From Rhodoluna sp. (GTDB lineage Bacteria; Actinomycetota; Actinomycetes; Actinomycetales; Microbacteriaceae): a DNA stretch of 64,000 nucleotides. Location: NCBI RefSeq assembly GCF_024641065.1, contig NZ_JAHEDV010000001.1:310001-374000 (forward strand), given 5' to 3'. The position numbers and the translations under genes were made by a program. Of this stretch, positions 19,793 to 31,626 are shown piece by piece (positions within the stretch are counted from its first letter, which is position 1; each line of letters opens with the position of its first letter). Below the pieces are notes generated by a model that was not told where the DNA came from, searched no databases, and was given only the letters and a program-made list of their open reading frames with translations.

Positions 19793-20061
19793 TTCTGGTG
19801 TACTCCAAGCTGCCTATTTTCTGGGCCACACTCACCAGCCAATAAGGCGTAAATCCTTGTTGCTTACTTTTGCAAACAACCAAAACTATGTACGAGCAAC
19901 TCTTTTATTTGCGATTGCCGCTGCCCGATGGGTCTTAAGCGAATACAACTCGCAGGTTCTCGTGAAATCTTCGTCGAACCAGGTGTGGCCTGCTTCAACT
20001 TCTCTAAGTATGACACTTTGCCCGAGGATTGTCACCCATGGCGCGTGGCATACTTGAAAAC

Positions 20062-20682
20062 ATGAGCAACGCTGAAGCTAAAAACGGCATCCAACTGCAG
20101 CCAACCAGGGGCTTTGCATGGCACCTAATCATCACCGGCCTCATCGGTTGGATTGCAGCATTTAGCCTGACACTTGAGCGAATTCACGTGGCAACTAACC
20201 CGGATGCAACCCTCAGCTGCGACATCAGCATATTTATTTCATGCAAATCGGTAATGCTTACACCGCAGGCGTCGCTATTCGGCTTTCCTAACCCGTTGAT
20301 TGGCCTGGCGGCATTTATCGCTCCCATAGTTGTGGGCGCCGCGATTCTTGCCGGCGCAAAATTTGCAGCCTGGTTTTGGCGCCTCTTCGCCGTTGGCGTG
20401 AGCTTTGGTTTTCTCTTCGTGCTGTGGCTCTTTAGCCAAAGCGTTTTTGTCATCAACGTGCTTTGCCCTTATTGCATGTTGGCATGGGCCGCGATGGTTC
20501 CAATGTTCTGGAAGGTCATATTGTTCGGAGCTAAGGATGGCTTCATTGACACTCCCCTGCGTTTCGTCGATTTCTTCGACCGCGCGTATTCAAAATCTTG
20601 GGCATTCACTCTGGTTACCGAACTAGTCGTAATCCTGGTAATCGTGATTCACTTCTGGACTTGGTGGCCAACCCTTTTCTAA
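20062..20682 (+). CDS. Vitamin K epoxide reductase family protein
   Basis: Five-TM VKOR pattern, LSCDISIFISCKSVM Cys pair and VLCPYCML CxxC; ORF opens at 20029 but ATG at 20062 (MSNAEAK) is the better start. Confidence 0.92.
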   Translation: MSNAEAKNGIQLQPTRGFAWHLIITGLIGWIAAFSLTLERIHVATNPDATLSCDISIFISCKSVMLTPQASLFGFPNPLIGLAAFIAPIVVGAAILAGAKFAAWFWRLFAVGVSFGFLFVLWLFSQSVFVINVLCPYCMLAWAAMVPMFWKVILFGAKDGFIDTPLRFVDFFDRAYSKSWAFTLVTELVVILVIVIHFWTWWPTLF

Positions 20683-20704
20683 GCCTGATTTGCAAGCCTT
20701 CTCG

Positions 20705-20745
20705 AATAGAAAAAGCCCTCCAATTGATGGAGGGCTTTTCTATTA
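20705..20745. terminator. Bidirectional terminator between VKOR gene and ndk
   Basis: aatagaaaaagccctccaattgatggagggcttttctatt. Confidence 0.9.
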
Positions 20746-20748
20746 AAC

Positions 20749-21159
20749 CTAGAACCAGAGGGCCAATTCACGTTCGGCGGACTCGACCGAATCTGAGCCG
20801 TGAACCAGATTCTGCTGCACTTTCAAACCCCAGTCTCGACCAAGGTCTCCACGAATTGTTCCCGGAGCAGCAACTGTTGGGTCGGTAGCGCCAGCAAGCG
20901 ATCTAAAACCTTCGATGACACGGTTACCTTCAAGGCGAATGGCAACCACATCTCCTGAGTTCATGAACTCTACGAGTGGTTGAAAAAATGGCTTTCCCTC
21001 GTGCTCGGCATAGTGCTCAGTTAGAAGCGCAATTGAAGGCGTGAACTTTTTCAAGTCGGCAACGACATAGCCCTTTGCCTCGCAGCGAGCGATGATCTCG
21101 CCAATCAAGTTGCGCTTGGTGCCGTCTGGCTTGATGAGTACGAGTGTTGCCTGAGACAT
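20749..21159 (-). CDS. ndk: Nucleoside-diphosphate kinase
   Basis: MSQATLVLIKPDGTKRNLIGEIIARCEAKGY, NLVHGSDSVESAEREL. Confidence 0.98.
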   Translation of the reverse strand: MSQATLVLIKPDGTKRNLIGEIIARCEAKGYVVADLKKFTPSIALLTEHYAEHEGKPFFQPLVEFMNSGDVVAIRLEGNRVIEGFRSLAGATDPTVAAPGTIRGDLGRDWGLKVQQNLVHGSDSVESAERELALWF

Positions 21160-21555
21160 TTACTGCTCCTCTTCTAGAGTCTGACCAGCAGCCAGATTTT
21201 TTTCGAATACTGCACGAGCTTTATCGATGGTTGATCCGGCAATCATCGCCCAAGCCCAAAGGCAAACGAAGATAGCGCCAACCACATACATGAGCGGCAC
21301 CCAGATTCCCAAAGCTACGACTACGAGCTGAAGAAACCAGCCAAAAACATATGAGAACTTGCGACCCAAAATGGCAGGCGTGGCGATCAGAATAAACGCG
21401 AGCGAGAGGCCAATTGCCCAGACCACCGGGCCGTCTGCAACTTTCAAACCAAATGCAACCAGGGTTGCAAAAAACACGACAAATGATTCAAATGCCAGAA
21501 GCATTGACCCCAGTGTTCGTTGAGTTGATTTTTTACGCATCTTGTTCAGCCTCAA
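21160..21555 (-). CDS. DUF4233 family membrane protein
   Basis: 131 aa 4-TM between folC and ndk, the conserved actinobacterial position of DUF4233. Confidence 0.85.
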   Translation of the reverse strand: MRLNKMRKKSTQRTLGSMLLAFESFVVFFATLVAFGLKVADGPVVWAIGLSLAFILIATPAILGRKFSYVFGWFLQLVVVALGIWVPLMYVVGAIFVCLWAWAMIAGSTIDKARAVFEKNLAAGQTLEEEQ

Positions 21556-22915
21556 TTTGTTTTAGTTTAAGAACATCGCCAACCAGCGTGATTGACCCAG
21601 TGACCACAACCGCAGCCGCTTGCCCCTTTGGCAAAAGAAGTTGCGCCTCAGCCAATGCCCATTGCACATTTGGCTGCACCTTCACACGGTCAGCACCTAG
21701 AACTTCTCGTGCTAACTCGGCAAGCTCTTCAGCAGGAATAACGCGATCAGACGATGACTGAGTAACAATTACTTCAATCAGCGAATCATCTAGTTCAGAA
21801 AGAAGCGCACGGGCATTTTTCTCAGCCAAAATCGAGATGACTCCGACCACATAAGGAGAGCCGAAATTATCTTTCAAGGCTTTCGCGAGCGACTGAGCCC
21901 CCTGTGGGTTATGCGCTGCGTCAAGAATTACTAGAGGCTCTCGTGAGACGACCTGAAGTCGACCCGGTGATGAGAAATCAGCGAAAGCAGCTCGAACAAC
22001 GTCATCCATGATTCTTTGCTCGCCGCCGCCAAGAAAAGCCTCAACGGCAGCAACAGCGAGAGCTGCGTTCTCAGCCTGATAAAAACCGTGAACCGGAAGG
22101 TTCAAGTCGTGATATTCGCCGGCCAATGTGCGCAGCGAGACAGTCTGACCAAGGATGTTTGGTTCACTAGACAGAACCTCGAAGCCAACGCCGTAGGCAG
22201 TCATCTTCTCGGCTAATTGGGCCGACTTAGCCTCTAGCTGTTCGAATGCCTCTGGTTCTTGGCTCGCGCTTAGAACGATGGCATCCTGCTTGATGATTCC
22301 AGCTTTGGTCTTGGCAATCTCAGTCAAAGTAGAACCTAGGCGATCTGCGTGATCGATTGAAATCGGTGTGAAGACAGCCACATCACCATCGGCGACATTG
22401 GTTGAATCCCATTCGCCACCCATTCCCACTTCGAGAACCAGCACGTCAACCGGCGCATCGGCAAAGATAGAGAAACCGAGCACGGCGAGGGCCTCAAAGA
22501 AAGTAAGTGGCTCATCACCCTGTGTGGCAAGTTCAGCATCAACCATTTCAATAATTGGCTCAATTTCAGACCAAATGTTGAATAGACGCTCATCTGAAAC
22601 CGGTTCGCCGTCGAGTGACATGCGCTCGTTCAACTTCACCAGATGAGGGCTAGTGAAACGACCGGTTCTCAAACCGTGTTCACGAAGCAATCGCTCAATG
22701 AAACGCGCTGTGCTGGTTTTGCCGTTGGTTCCGGTTACGTGAATAACTCGATAGGCCTTTTGCGGGTCGCCAAGCAGAGCGGTTGCTCGCAGAGTGGGTT
22801 CAAGCCGAGGGCGAATCTGGTTTTCAGGAACTCGCTTCAGCAGAGCTGCCTCTACCTCGCGACCTTTGGCAGCCCAGTATTGTTCGTCGTCGAACTTGTC
22901 GAACTCGTCGCTCAA
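21533..22915 (-). CDS. folC: Folylpolyglutamate synthase/dihydrofolate synthase
   Basis: [55 protein letters not shown]. Confidence 0.97.
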   Translation of the reverse strand: MSDEFDKFDDEQYWAAKGREVEAALLKRVPENQIRPRLEPTLRATALLGDPQKAYRVIHVTGTNGKTSTARFIERLLREHGLRTGRFTSPHLVKLNERMSLDGEPVSDERLFNIWSEIEPIIEMVDAELATQGDEPLTFFEALAVLGFSIFADAPVDVLVLEVGMGGEWDSTNVADGDVAVFTPISIDHADRLGSTLTEIAKTKAGIIKQDAIVLSASQEPEAFEQLEAKSAQLAEKMTAYGVGFEVLSSEPNILGQTVSLRTLAGEYHDLNLPVHGFYQAENAALAVAAVEAFLGGGEQRIMDDVVRAAFADFSSPGRLQVVSREPLVILDAAHNPQGAQSLAKALKDNFGSPYVVGVISILAEKNARALLSELDDSLIEVIVTQSSSDRVIPAEELAELAREVLGADRVKVQPNVQWALAEAQLLLPKGQAAAVVVTGSITLVGDVLKLKQIEAEQDA

Positions 22916-25900
22916 ATCTTCTCCACCACAACTGCTACTTGCTGGCCTTCGCCAACTGCCACGGCGTTGACTGAAGCCACACCGTTGATTGAAATAAGTT
23001 CAAGAGTCAGAGTTTCTGACATAACTAACTCTTGGTGTGTAGAAATCGCTGCCAAAACCGATTCGTCAGCTGTGACTGAAAGTTTGATTCGGTCGCTGAC
23101 ATCGAAGTCAGCTTCTTTTCGAGCATTTTGAACCGCACGGATAACGTCGCGTGCCAGACCTTCAGCCGCCAACTCTGGTGACACTTGGCCATCGAGAATC
23201 AGGAATCCGGTTGGCAAAATACCGATGTGGTCAGTTGACTCTTCGGCACCGTCTGTAGTTCCGGCAACTAGATCGATGATGAACTCTCCATCGACAAGCT
23301 CGATTCCACCCACGATCACTGCTCCGTTGGCATCTGACCAGTCGCCTGCCTTTGCTGCCGCGATAACGGCCTGAACTGACTTTCCGATGCGAGGGCCAGC
23401 CGCGCGTGAGTTGACGGTTAGTCGCTTGACCACACCGAACTCTGATGTTGAGCCAAGTGACATCTCGACCAAGGCGACAGATTTCACGTTGAGCTCTTCA
23501 GCAATGATGGCCGAGAACTGATCGAGCGATGCTGCATTCTTGGTAACCACGGTGAGTTTAGCCAAAGGCAGACGAACACGTAGCCCTGAGCCTTTTCTCA
23601 AGCTGTTCGCAACCGAGCTGACTGTTCGAACCTGGTCCATAGCTTCGACCAGAGCTGAATCATTTGGAATGCTGGCGGCATCAGGCCACGACTCAAGGTG
23701 CACGCTTCGGCCTGCGGTTAGACCGCGCCAAATCTCTTCGGTGACCATTGGAAGCAGCGGCGCAGCAACTCGACAAACGATTTCGAGAACTGTGTAAAGC
23801 GTGTCAAACGCTTCAGCAGAGGCATCCCAGAATCGATCGCGCGAGCGACGAACATACCAGTTGGTCAATACGTCGGCGAATTCGCGAAGACTGTTAGTCG
23901 CTGAATAAGAATCAAATTTATTCAGGTGCGCTTCAACTTCGTTCACCAAATCGTGAGTCTTCGAGAGCAAGTAACGGTCGAGAACATCCTGGCTTGAAAC
24001 CGACCACTTAGCTTCATAGTTCGATGCATTCGCATACAAAGAGAAGAAGTAGTAGGTGTTCCAGAGTGGCAATAGAACCTGTCGCACTCCCTCGCGAATA
24101 CCCTGCTCGGTAACAATCAAGTTGCCGCCGCGAAGAATTGGGCTCGACAGCAAGAACCAACGCATAGCGTCAGCGCCATCACGATCGAAAACTTCATTCA
24201 CATCTGGATAGTTACGCAATGACTTTGACATTTTTTGTCCGTCATTACCCAGGATGATTCCGTGCGAAACCGCTGATTTGAAAGCTGGGCGATCAAATAA
24301 CGCAGTAGACAAAACGTGCAGCGTGTAGAACCAGCCGCGGGTCTGACCAACGTATTCAACTATGTAGTCGCCAGGGTTGTGGGTTTCAAACCACTCGCGG
24401 TTTTCAAATGGATAGTGGGCCTGGGCAAATGGCATTGAGCCAGATTCAAACCAGCAGTCAAGAACTTCTGGAACGCGACGCATGGTCGATTTTCCGGTTG
24501 GGTCATCAGGGTTAGGTCGAGTCAACTCATCGATAACCGGGCGGTGAAAGTCTGCCGGGCGAACTCCAAAATCACGCTCAAGCTCGTCGAGCGAGCCATA
24601 AACATCAATTCTTGGATAGTTCGGGTCGTCTGATTTCCAGACTGGAATTGGTGCACCCCAGAAACGGTTGCGGCTAATTGCCCAGTCGCGAACGTTTTCA
24701 AGCCACTTGCCAAACGAACCATCTTTGGTGTGATCTGGTGTCCAGTCGATTTGCTGGTTGAGCTCAATCATGCGGTCACGAAGTTTGGTTGTCTCAACAA
24801 ACCACGAAGAAACTGCCTTGTAGATCAGCGGGTTCTTGCAGCGGTAACAGTGCGGGTATGAGTGCTCGTAGCTTGCCTGGCGCAAGACTCTGCCGGCGTT
24901 TTTCAGGTGCTGCGAAATTGGCTTATTTGCTTCGAATACATGCTGGCCTTCGAAGTCGGTGACGATTGAATTGAACTCGCCGCGCTCGTTGATCGAAACG
25001 TAGGTCGGAATTCCAGCCTCGTTACATACGTTTTGGTCATCTTCACCATAGGCCGGTGCCTGGTGCACGATACCGGTTCCATCTGAGTCGGCAACGTAGT
25101 CGGCGACAACAACCTGCCAAGCGTTGGTAACCTCAAATTTTTCGGTGTCTGAGTAGTAATCAAAAAGGCGCTCGTAACGAATGCCGGCCAGGTCTGCACC
25201 CGGGTGAGTTTCAACTACTGCGGCAAGAGCCTCTTCAGCTGATTCGTAGCCCAAGTCTTTGGCGTAACCGCCGAGCAATGACTTTGCGATTACGTACTTG
25301 GTTCCGGCTGGGCCGCCATCACCTGCACCTTCAGGGCCAGCTGCAACAACCGCATATTCAATTTCAGGGCCAACCGCCAGTGCAAAGTTAGTCGGGAGAG
25401 TCCACGGAGTGGTGGTCCATGCCAGCAGACGCGCACCCTCTAGTTTTTGACCAGCTGAGATCGGGAAGGTAACGGTCAGGGTTTGGTCTTGACGGTTTTT
25501 GTAAACCTCGTCATCCATGCGAAGTTCGTGGTTAGACAGCGGAGTTTCGCAGCGCCAGCAATAAGCCAAAACTTTGAAGCCTTCATAAATCAGGCCCTTT
25601 TTGTAAAGCTCGCCGAATGCCCAAAGAACGCTCTCGGTGTAGTTGGTGTCTAGAGTTTTGTAGTCATTGTCAAAGTCAACCCAGCGCGCCTGGCGGGTTA
25701 TGTATGAACGCCATTCCTCGGTGTACTTAAGCACGGATGACTTGCAATAAGCATTGAACTTATCGATTCCATACTTTTCAATTTCAGGGCGACCCGAAAT
25801 GCCTAGTTGACGTTCAGCCTCAACTTCGGCTGGCAAACCGTGGGTGTCCCAGCCAAAGCGACGCTCAACGCGGAACCCCTGCATTGTTTTAAAACGCGGA

Positions 25901-26142
25901 ACCATGTCTTTTGCATAACCGGTTAATAAGTGCCCGTAGTGCGGAAGGCCGTTTGCAAAAGGTGGGCCATCGTAGAAGACAAACTCTTCGGCGCCTTCTG
26001 CTGCACGCTGATCAATTGATGCTTGGAACGTCCCGTCTTTCTCCCAGTATTTAAGAATTTGCTCTTCAACACCCGGAAAACTAGGGCTTGGGTTTACACC
26101 CTCGCGCGCGGCGTTTGAGGAGTCATTGTTCTTGGGATACAT
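22912..26142 (-). CDS. ileS: Isoleucyl-tRNA synthetase
   Basis: 1076 aa; [41 protein letters not shown] motif. Confidence 0.98.
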   Translation of the reverse strand: MYPKNNDSSNAAREGVNPSPSFPGVEEQILKYWEKDGTFQASIDQRAAEGAEEFVFYDGPPFANGLPHYGHLLTGYAKDMVPRFKTMQGFRVERRFGWDTHGLPAEVEAERQLGISGRPEIEKYGIDKFNAYCKSSVLKYTEEWRSYITRQARWVDFDNDYKTLDTNYTESVLWAFGELYKKGLIYEGFKVLAYCWRCETPLSNHELRMDDEVYKNRQDQTLTVTFPISAGQKLEGARLLAWTTTPWTLPTNFALAVGPEIEYAVVAAGPEGAGDGGPAGTKYVIAKSLLGGYAKDLGYESAEEALAAVVETHPGADLAGIRYERLFDYYSDTEKFEVTNAWQVVVADYVADSDGTGIVHQAPAYGEDDQNVCNEAGIPTYVSINERGEFNSIVTDFEGQHVFEANKPISQHLKNAGRVLRQASYEHSYPHCYRCKNPLIYKAVSSWFVETTKLRDRMIELNQQIDWTPDHTKDGSFGKWLENVRDWAISRNRFWGAPIPVWKSDDPNYPRIDVYGSLDELERDFGVRPADFHRPVIDELTRPNPDDPTGKSTMRRVPEVLDCWFESGSMPFAQAHYPFENREWFETHNPGDYIVEYVGQTRGWFYTLHVLSTALFDRPAFKSAVSHGIILGNDGQKMSKSLRNYPDVNEVFDRDGADAMRWFLLSSPILRGGNLIVTEQGIREGVRQVLLPLWNTYYFFSLYANASNYEAKWSVSSQDVLDRYLLSKTHDLVNEVEAHLNKFDSYSATNSLREFADVLTNWYVRRSRDRFWDASAEAFDTLYTVLEIVCRVAAPLLPMVTEEIWRGLTAGRSVHLESWPDAASIPNDSALVEAMDQVRTVSSVANSLRKGSGLRVRLPLAKLTVVTKNAASLDQFSAIIAEELNVKSVALVEMSLGSTSEFGVVKRLTVNSRAAGPRIGKSVQAVIAAAKAGDWSDANGAVIVGGIELVDGEFIIDLVAGTTDGAEESTDHIGILPTGFLILDGQVSPELAAEGLARDVIRAVQNARKEADFDVSDRIKLSVTADESVLAAISTHQELVMSETLTLELISINGVASVNAVAVGEGQQVAVVVEKI

Positions 26143-26225
26143 GCAAGGCTTTCTTCGCTGTAATCAGGAGGATTTCTACTATCAATGTTAACCTGTAATA
26201 AACCCTTTTCTTGGAGACTTTCAGC

Positions 26226-28853
26226 GTGAATACTGCCCCAAACGGCTCATTAGCCAGCATCCTTGCCCCTGCGACCGCACCCGACAAGGTGGGAGTCGAA
26301 GGACTCGAGGACAAATGGGCACTTAAGTGGGAGCAAGACGGTGTCTACCGCTTTCGTCGCGAAGCAAGTCGAGGCGAGATTTATTCAATCGACACTCCCC
26401 CACCGACTGTCTCAGGTTCGCTTCACGTAGGCCACGTTTTTAGCTACACCCACACCGATGTTGTCGCTCGTTACAAGCGAATGATGGGCTTCGAGGTCTA
26501 TTACCCAATGGGCTGGGATGACAACGGTTTGCCTACCGAACGACGAGTGCAGAACTTCTTCGGAGTTCGATGCGACCCATCTTTGCCTTACGTTGAAAAC
26601 TTTGTCCCACCGTTTGAAGGTGGCGACAACAAGAGCGCGAAGGCCGCCGATCAAGTTCCGATTTCTCGTCGAAACTTCATCGAGCTTTGCGAAAAATTGA
26701 CCACCGAGGACGAAAAGCAATTCGAGGCACTATGGCGTCGACTTGGCCTTTCAGTTGACTGGAACCAGACCTACCAGACCATCTCGCCGGCAGCGATTGC
26801 CGTTTCGCAAAAAGCATTCTTGAACAACCTTGCACGCGGCGAGGCCTATCAATCGATGGCACCAACTCTGTGGGACATCACCTTCAGAACTGCAGTGGCA
26901 CAAGCCGAACTTGAAGACCGTGAGCAGCCTGGCGCCTATCACCGTCTTGGCTTTGACGGCCCAGACGGCAAGATTTTTATCGAGACCACCCGCCCTGAAT
27001 TGCTTCCGGCTTGTGTTGCTCTGGTTGCCCACCCTGACGACGAGCGTTACCAAGGACTGTTTGGCAAGACTGTTAAAACTCCGCTGTTCGGTGTTGAAGT
27101 TCCGGTAGTTGCTCACCGCCTTGCACAGATTGACAAAGGCTCAGGCATCGCAATGATCTGTACCTTCGGCGATGTTACTGACGTAATTTGGTGGCGCGAG
27201 CTTGATCTACCAAACCGTGCAATTTTGGGCTGGGATGGCCGCATCATCGAAGAGATGCCAGAAGCAATCACATCTGACGCGGGTAAGGCTGCTTATTCAG
27301 AATTGGTTGGCAAGACTGTGTTCTCAGCCAAGCAGCGCGTGGTTGAACTGCTGAAAGAATCGGGTGACATGGTTGGCGAGCCAAAGCCAATTACGCACGA
27401 TGTTAAGTTCTTTGAAAAAGGCGACAAGCCACTCGAGATCGTTTCAACCCGTCAGTGGTACATCCGCAACGGTGGGCGCGATGCAGCGCTTCGTGATCGA
27501 CTAATCGCACTTGGCAAAGACCTCAACTTTGTTCCAGACTTCATGCGGGTTCGCTTCGAAAACTGGGTAAACGGTCTCACCGGTGACTGGTTGATCTCAC
27601 GTCAGCGATTCTTTGGTGTACCAATTCCAGTTTGGTATTCACTAGATCAAAACGGCGAAGCCAACTTTGAAACTCCACTGGTGCCTTCGATTGAATCGCT
27701 ACCGATTGACCCATCAACTGATGTGCCTGCAGGCTTCAGCGAAGCGCAACGCGGTGTACCAGGCGGCTTCGTCGGCGAGATGGACATCATGGACACCTGG
27801 GCTACTTCATCGCTAACCCCTCAACTTGCCGGCGGCTGGATCGAAGACCCAGAGAAGTTCGCAAAGGTTTACCCATATGACCTTCGCCCACAGGGCCAAG
27901 ACATCATTCGAACCTGGTTGTTCTCAACCCTGTTGAGAGCAGAGCAAGAGCACGGCGAATTGCCATGGAAGAACGCGGCAATTTCGGGCTGGATTCTTGA
28001 CCCAGACCGCAAGAAGATGTCTAAGTCAAAAGGCAATGTTGTCGTACCGGCTGAGCCAATTGACAATCACGGTGCCGATGCAGTTCGCTATTGGGCGGCT
28101 TCAGCCCGACTAGGCACCGATGCTGCGTTTGACGAAGGACAGATGAAGGTTGGTCGCCGTCTTGCTGTGAAGCTTCTAAACGCTGCCAAATTTGCCCTAT
28201 CTTTCGAGGTTCCAGCTGGGGCAACCGAGGTTAGCGAACCGATTGACCAGGCAATGCTGCTGAGCCTTGCTGACGTGGTTAGGGGCGCTACCGAGGCTTT
28301 CGAAGCTTATGACCACACCAAGGCTCTAGAGCTTGCTGAAAAGTTCTTCTGGGGCTTTACCGACAATTACCTAGAGATAGTGAAAGATCGCGCCTATAAC
28401 GCGAGTGGCGAATCAACCGCAGCTCAGCAAGCTTCTGCCGCGATTGCACTTCGCAAAGCACTTCACACGATGCTGCGACTCTTTGCTCCGTTCTTGCCCT
28501 TTGCCACGGATGAAGTCTGGGGCTGGTGGCAAACCGGTGCCGGCTCAATTCACCGAGCAGCCTGGCCAACCGCAGAAGAACTGACTGAAGGTTTGGATGC
28601 ATCAAATCACGGCCTGTTGGAGCTTGCAGCAACCGCACTATTTGGTGTTCGCAAGGCTAAATCTGACGCCAAGGTTTCGATGAAAGCGGCAGTTGAATCT
28701 GCAGTGATTGAAGCACCGGCTGCCGTATTGACCAGCTTGCGTCTGATTGAAACTGACATCAAGGCTGTCGGCAGAATCGCCTCACTCGCCTACGCCGAAG
28801 GCGAAGAACTAGCGATGGTTGACGTCGTACTCGCTGAGGTAGTCGAAGGCTAA
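26226..28853 (+). CDS. valS: Valyl-tRNA synthetase
   Basis: TPPPTVSGSLHVGHVFSYTHTD, DRKKMSKSKGNVV; GTG at 26226 with upstream ggaga RBS is the likelier start than 26211. Confidence 0.97.
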   Translation: MNTAPNGSLASILAPATAPDKVGVEGLEDKWALKWEQDGVYRFRREASRGEIYSIDTPPPTVSGSLHVGHVFSYTHTDVVARYKRMMGFEVYYPMGWDDNGLPTERRVQNFFGVRCDPSLPYVENFVPPFEGGDNKSAKAADQVPISRRNFIELCEKLTTEDEKQFEALWRRLGLSVDWNQTYQTISPAAIAVSQKAFLNNLARGEAYQSMAPTLWDITFRTAVAQAELEDREQPGAYHRLGFDGPDGKIFIETTRPELLPACVALVAHPDDERYQGLFGKTVKTPLFGVEVPVVAHRLAQIDKGSGIAMICTFGDVTDVIWWRELDLPNRAILGWDGRIIEEMPEAITSDAGKAAYSELVGKTVFSAKQRVVELLKESGDMVGEPKPITHDVKFFEKGDKPLEIVSTRQWYIRNGGRDAALRDRLIALGKDLNFVPDFMRVRFENWVNGLTGDWLISRQRFFGVPIPVWYSLDQNGEANFETPLVPSIESLPIDPSTDVPAGFSEAQRGVPGGFVGEMDIMDTWATSSLTPQLAGGWIEDPEKFAKVYPYDLRPQGQDIIRTWLFSTLLRAEQEHGELPWKNAAISGWILDPDRKKMSKSKGNVVVPAEPIDNHGADAVRYWAASARLGTDAAFDEGQMKVGRRLAVKLLNAAKFALSFEVPAGATEVSEPIDQAMLLSLADVVRGATEAFEAYDHTKALELAEKFFWGFTDNYLEIVKDRAYNASGESTAAQQASAAIALRKALHTMLRLFAPFLPFATDEVWGWWQTGAGSIHRAAWPTAEELTEGLDASNHGLLELAATALFGVRKAKSDAKVSMKAAVESAVIEAPAAVLTSLRLIETDIKAVGRIASLAYAEGEELAMVDVVLAEVVEG

Positions 28854-28860
28854 TGAACCT

Positions 28861-28902
28861 AAAGAAGAAGCCGTCCGAAATCTATCGGACGGCTTCTTCT
28901 TT
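28861..28902. terminator. Bidirectional terminator between convergent valS and clpX
   Basis: aaagaagaagccgtccga-aatcta-tcggacggcttcttcttt, perfect 18-bp stem. Confidence 0.95.
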
Positions 28903-28911
28903 TAAGAATGA

Positions 28912-30189
28912 TTAGGCTGATTTTGATTCGCGCGAACTTTTGAATGGTTCGATCTGCGGCTCAACGCCATCGACAACTACCCGCTTGGTAATGCGCACGA
29001 TGCCTTGAACTTCGCTGCCAGGAATTTCAAACATAACCGGGCCAAGAATTTCTTCCATGATTGCACGCAGGCCGCGGGCTCCGGTTTCGCGAGCGACAGC
29101 TAGGTCGGCGATTGCTTCTAGTGAGTCTTTGTCAAAAGCCAACTCAAAACCATCAAGTTCAAACATGCGCTGGTACTGCTTGACCAGTGCGTTCTTTGGT
29201 TCGGTCAAAATCTGCATCAGTGCAACTTGATCAAGCGGGGTGACAGTCGCCAGAACCGGCAAACGCCCGATGAATTCTGGAATCAAGCCAAACTTGCGTA
29301 GATCTTCAGGCTGAACCTCGGTGAAAATCTCAACATTGTCAGACTTGCCCTGGATAGGCGAACCAAAGCCGATTCCTTTTTTGCCCGAGCGCGCCGAGAT
29401 GATTTCTTCAAGCCCAGCGAAAGCACCCGCAACGATGAAAAGCACATTGGTGGTGTCTACCTGAATGAACTCTTGCTGAGGGTGCTTGCGGCCACCCTGA
29501 GGTGGAACCGAAGCGACAGTGCCTTCGAGAATCTTTAGTAGTGCCTGCTGAACGCCCTCGCCAGAAACATCACGGGTGATTGAAGGGTTCTCGGCTTTTC
29601 TCGAAATCTTGTCAATTTCGTCGATGTAGATGATGCCAGTTTCAGCACGCTTCACATCGAAATCAGCAGCCTGAAGCAACTTCAAAATGATGTTCTCAAC
29701 ATCTTCACCGACGTAACCGGCCTCGGTTAGAGCTGTGGCATCGGCCACAGCAAATGGAACGTTGAGACGCTTGGCCAAGGTCTGAGCCAAATAAGTCTTG
29801 CCACAACCGGTTGGGCCAATCATCAGAATGTTTGACTTGGCAATTTCGATTGCATCGTGCTCTTTGCCCGCCGCGGTTAAGGTACCGCGTGAACGAAGAC
29901 GTTTGTAGTGGTTATAGACAGCCACCGCCAAGGCTTTTTTAGCCTGGTCTTGACCAATAACGTATTCGTCTAGAAAGCCCTTGATTTCTCGAGGCTTAGG
30001 CAGATCAATTTCTTCTACGCCTTCGGCAACTTCTGCACCGAGCTCTTCTTCAATGATTTCGTTGCATAGCTCGATGCACTCGTCGCAGATATAGACACCT
30101 GGACCAGCAATAAGCTTGCGAACCTGCTTTTGGCTCTTTCCGCAGAAAGAACACTTAAGTAGGTCACCCGATTCACTAAGCGAAGTCAT
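28912..30189 (-). CDS. clpX: ATP-dependent Clp protease ATP-binding subunit ClpX
   Basis: [30 protein letters not shown] zinc finger, [15 protein letters not shown]. Confidence 0.99.
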   Translation of the reverse strand: MTSLSESGDLLKCSFCGKSQKQVRKLIAGPGVYICDECIELCNEIIEEELGAEVAEGVEEIDLPKPREIKGFLDEYVIGQDQAKKALAVAVYNHYKRLRSRGTLTAAGKEHDAIEIAKSNILMIGPTGCGKTYLAQTLAKRLNVPFAVADATALTEAGYVGEDVENIILKLLQAADFDVKRAETGIIYIDEIDKISRKAENPSITRDVSGEGVQQALLKILEGTVASVPPQGGRKHPQQEFIQVDTTNVLFIVAGAFAGLEEIISARSGKKGIGFGSPIQGKSDNVEIFTEVQPEDLRKFGLIPEFIGRLPVLATVTPLDQVALMQILTEPKNALVKQYQRMFELDGFELAFDKDSLEAIADLAVARETGARGLRAIMEEILGPVMFEIPGSEVQGIVRITKRVVVDGVEPQIEPFKSSRESKSA

Positions 30190-30256
30190 GTAAAAACCTT
30201 ATTCCCATTAACTGACAAAGCGGATGAGCCTCGCCCATCCGCTTTGAAAGAACTAA

Positions 30257-30889
30257 TTACGCGTTTTTGCGTGAGGTTAGAACCTGGTCGATCAGACCAA
30301 ACTCCAGCGCCTCAGGTGCAGTAAGAATCTTGTCGCGATCGATGTCTTTGCTAACTTCTGCAACAGTGCGCTTTGAGTGCTTGCTCAGAGTAGCCTCGAG
30401 CCATTCGCGAAGACGCATGATTTCACGGGCCTGAATCTCAATGTCTGAGGCCTGACCACGACCAGATTCGCCAGCAGACGGCTGGTGAATCAAAACACGC
30501 GCGTTAGGCAGTGCCAAGCGCTTGCCCGGGGCTCCCGCTGCCAACAGCACAGCAGCTGCAGAAGCAGCCTGGCCTAGGCACACGGTTTGAATCTGTGGGC
30601 GAATGTACTGCATGGTGTCGTAAATGGCTGTCATGGCAGTAAATGAACCACCAGGTGAGTTGATGTACATGGTGATGTCGCGGTCTGGGTCTTGAGATTC
30701 AAGAACTAGCAACTGCGCCATTATGTCATCAGCAGATGCGTCATCAACCTGAACACCTAGAAAGACAATGCGGTCTTCGAATAGCTTGTTGTATGGGTCT
30801 TGACGCTTGAAACCGTAAGAGGTTCGCTCTTCAAAAGTAGGCAGGATGTAGCGGGCATCCGGGCTCTGGAACAGGTTTGGGTTAGTCAT
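30257..30889 (-). CDS. clpP2: ATP-dependent Clp protease proteolytic subunit (ClpP2)
   Basis: 210 aa; [45 protein letters not shown]. Confidence 0.97.
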   Translation of the reverse strand: MTNPNLFQSPDARYILPTFEERTSYGFKRQDPYNKLFEDRIVFLGVQVDDASADDIMAQLLVLESQDPDRDITMYINSPGGSFTAMTAIYDTMQYIRPQIQTVCLGQAASAAAVLLAAGAPGKRLALPNARVLIHQPSAGESGRGQASDIEIQAREIMRLREWLEATLSKHSKRTVAEVSKDIDRDKILTAPEALEFGLIDQVLTSRKNA

Positions 30890-30904
30890 AATTCTTCTCC
30901 GGCC

Positions 30905-31486
30905 TTAGTTCTTGCCAACGCCAGTTTGGCTGGCGGCGTACTTCTGGATGTGGTCAATGAAACCGTATTCGAGGGCCTCTTCAGCGCTAAACCAACGGTC
31001 GCGGTCACCATCGAGCATTACCTGCTCAACCGTTTTGCCAGTCTGCTCAGCGGTGATGGCTGCCAACTGGCGCTTCATTGACATGATCAATTGAGCCTGG
31101 GTCTGAATGTCTGAGGCTGTTCCGCCGAAACCGCCGTGCGGCTGGTGCAACAACACACGCGTGTTCGGGGTTGCGTAGCGCTTGCCCTTGGTGCCCGAAG
31201 ACAACAAGAACTGCCCCATAGACGCACACATGCCGATACCGACGGTAACGATGTCATTAGGCACGTACTGCATGGTGTCATAAATTGCCATACCAGCGGT
31301 GATCGAACCACCAGGTGAGTTGATGTACAAGAAAATGTCTTTGGTTGAGTCTTCAGCAGCAAGCAAAAGAATTTTCGCGCAAATTTCGTTCGCCATGTCG
31401 TCGCGCACTTCGCTGCCAAGCCAAATGATGCGATCTTTTAGCAGGCGGTCGAAGGTACTGTTCGGGCCCTGTGGGTGCTCAGCCAT
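30905..31486 (-). CDS. clpP1: ATP-dependent Clp protease proteolytic subunit (ClpP1)
   Basis: 193 aa; [45 protein letters not shown]. Confidence 0.97.
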   Translation of the reverse strand: MAEHPQGPNSTFDRLLKDRIIWLGSEVRDDMANEICAKILLLAAEDSTKDIFLYINSPGGSITAGMAIYDTMQYVPNDIVTVGIGMCASMGQFLLSSGTKGKRYATPNTRVLLHQPHGGFGGTASDIQTQAQLIMSMKRQLAAITAEQTGKTVEQVMLDGDRDRWFSAEEALEYGFIDHIQKYAASQTGVGKN

Positions 31487-31584
31487 TGAAGAACTCCTAA
31501 ATCTTGTGGTTGCTTGTCAAAGATAACTGCCACGGATGCCAAAACACGGCGTTGTTCGCCAGTGGCTAAAGCGTGGCTAAAAAA

Positions 31585-31614
31585 GAAAGACCCGACCTGA
31601 CGGTCGGGTCTTTC
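31585..31614 (-). terminator. Terminator downstream of tig
   Basis: gaaagacccgacc-tgac-ggtcgggtctttc, 13-bp stem. Confidence 0.9.
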
Positions 31615-31626
31615 AGAAACTACTGA

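Noticed and set aside
19793-20028. Long leader of rne as a possible autoregulatory RNA
   Set aside because: No convincing long stems were found by eye; length alone is insufficient.
19137-20057. 306-aa plus-strand ORF antisense to rne
   Set aside because: Low-complexity Ala/Ser/Arg-rich translation created by codon bias of the opposite strand; rne is clearly the coding frame.
26143-26225. Possible T-box leader upstream of ileS
   Set aside because: Actinobacterial ileS genes often have T-boxes, but the divergent ileS-valS spacer is only about 80 bp and no T-box sequence (TGGNACCGCG-like) is present.
30257-31486. Two ClpP genes as an unusual duplication
   Set aside because: A clpP1-clpP2 pair is normal for Actinobacteria.
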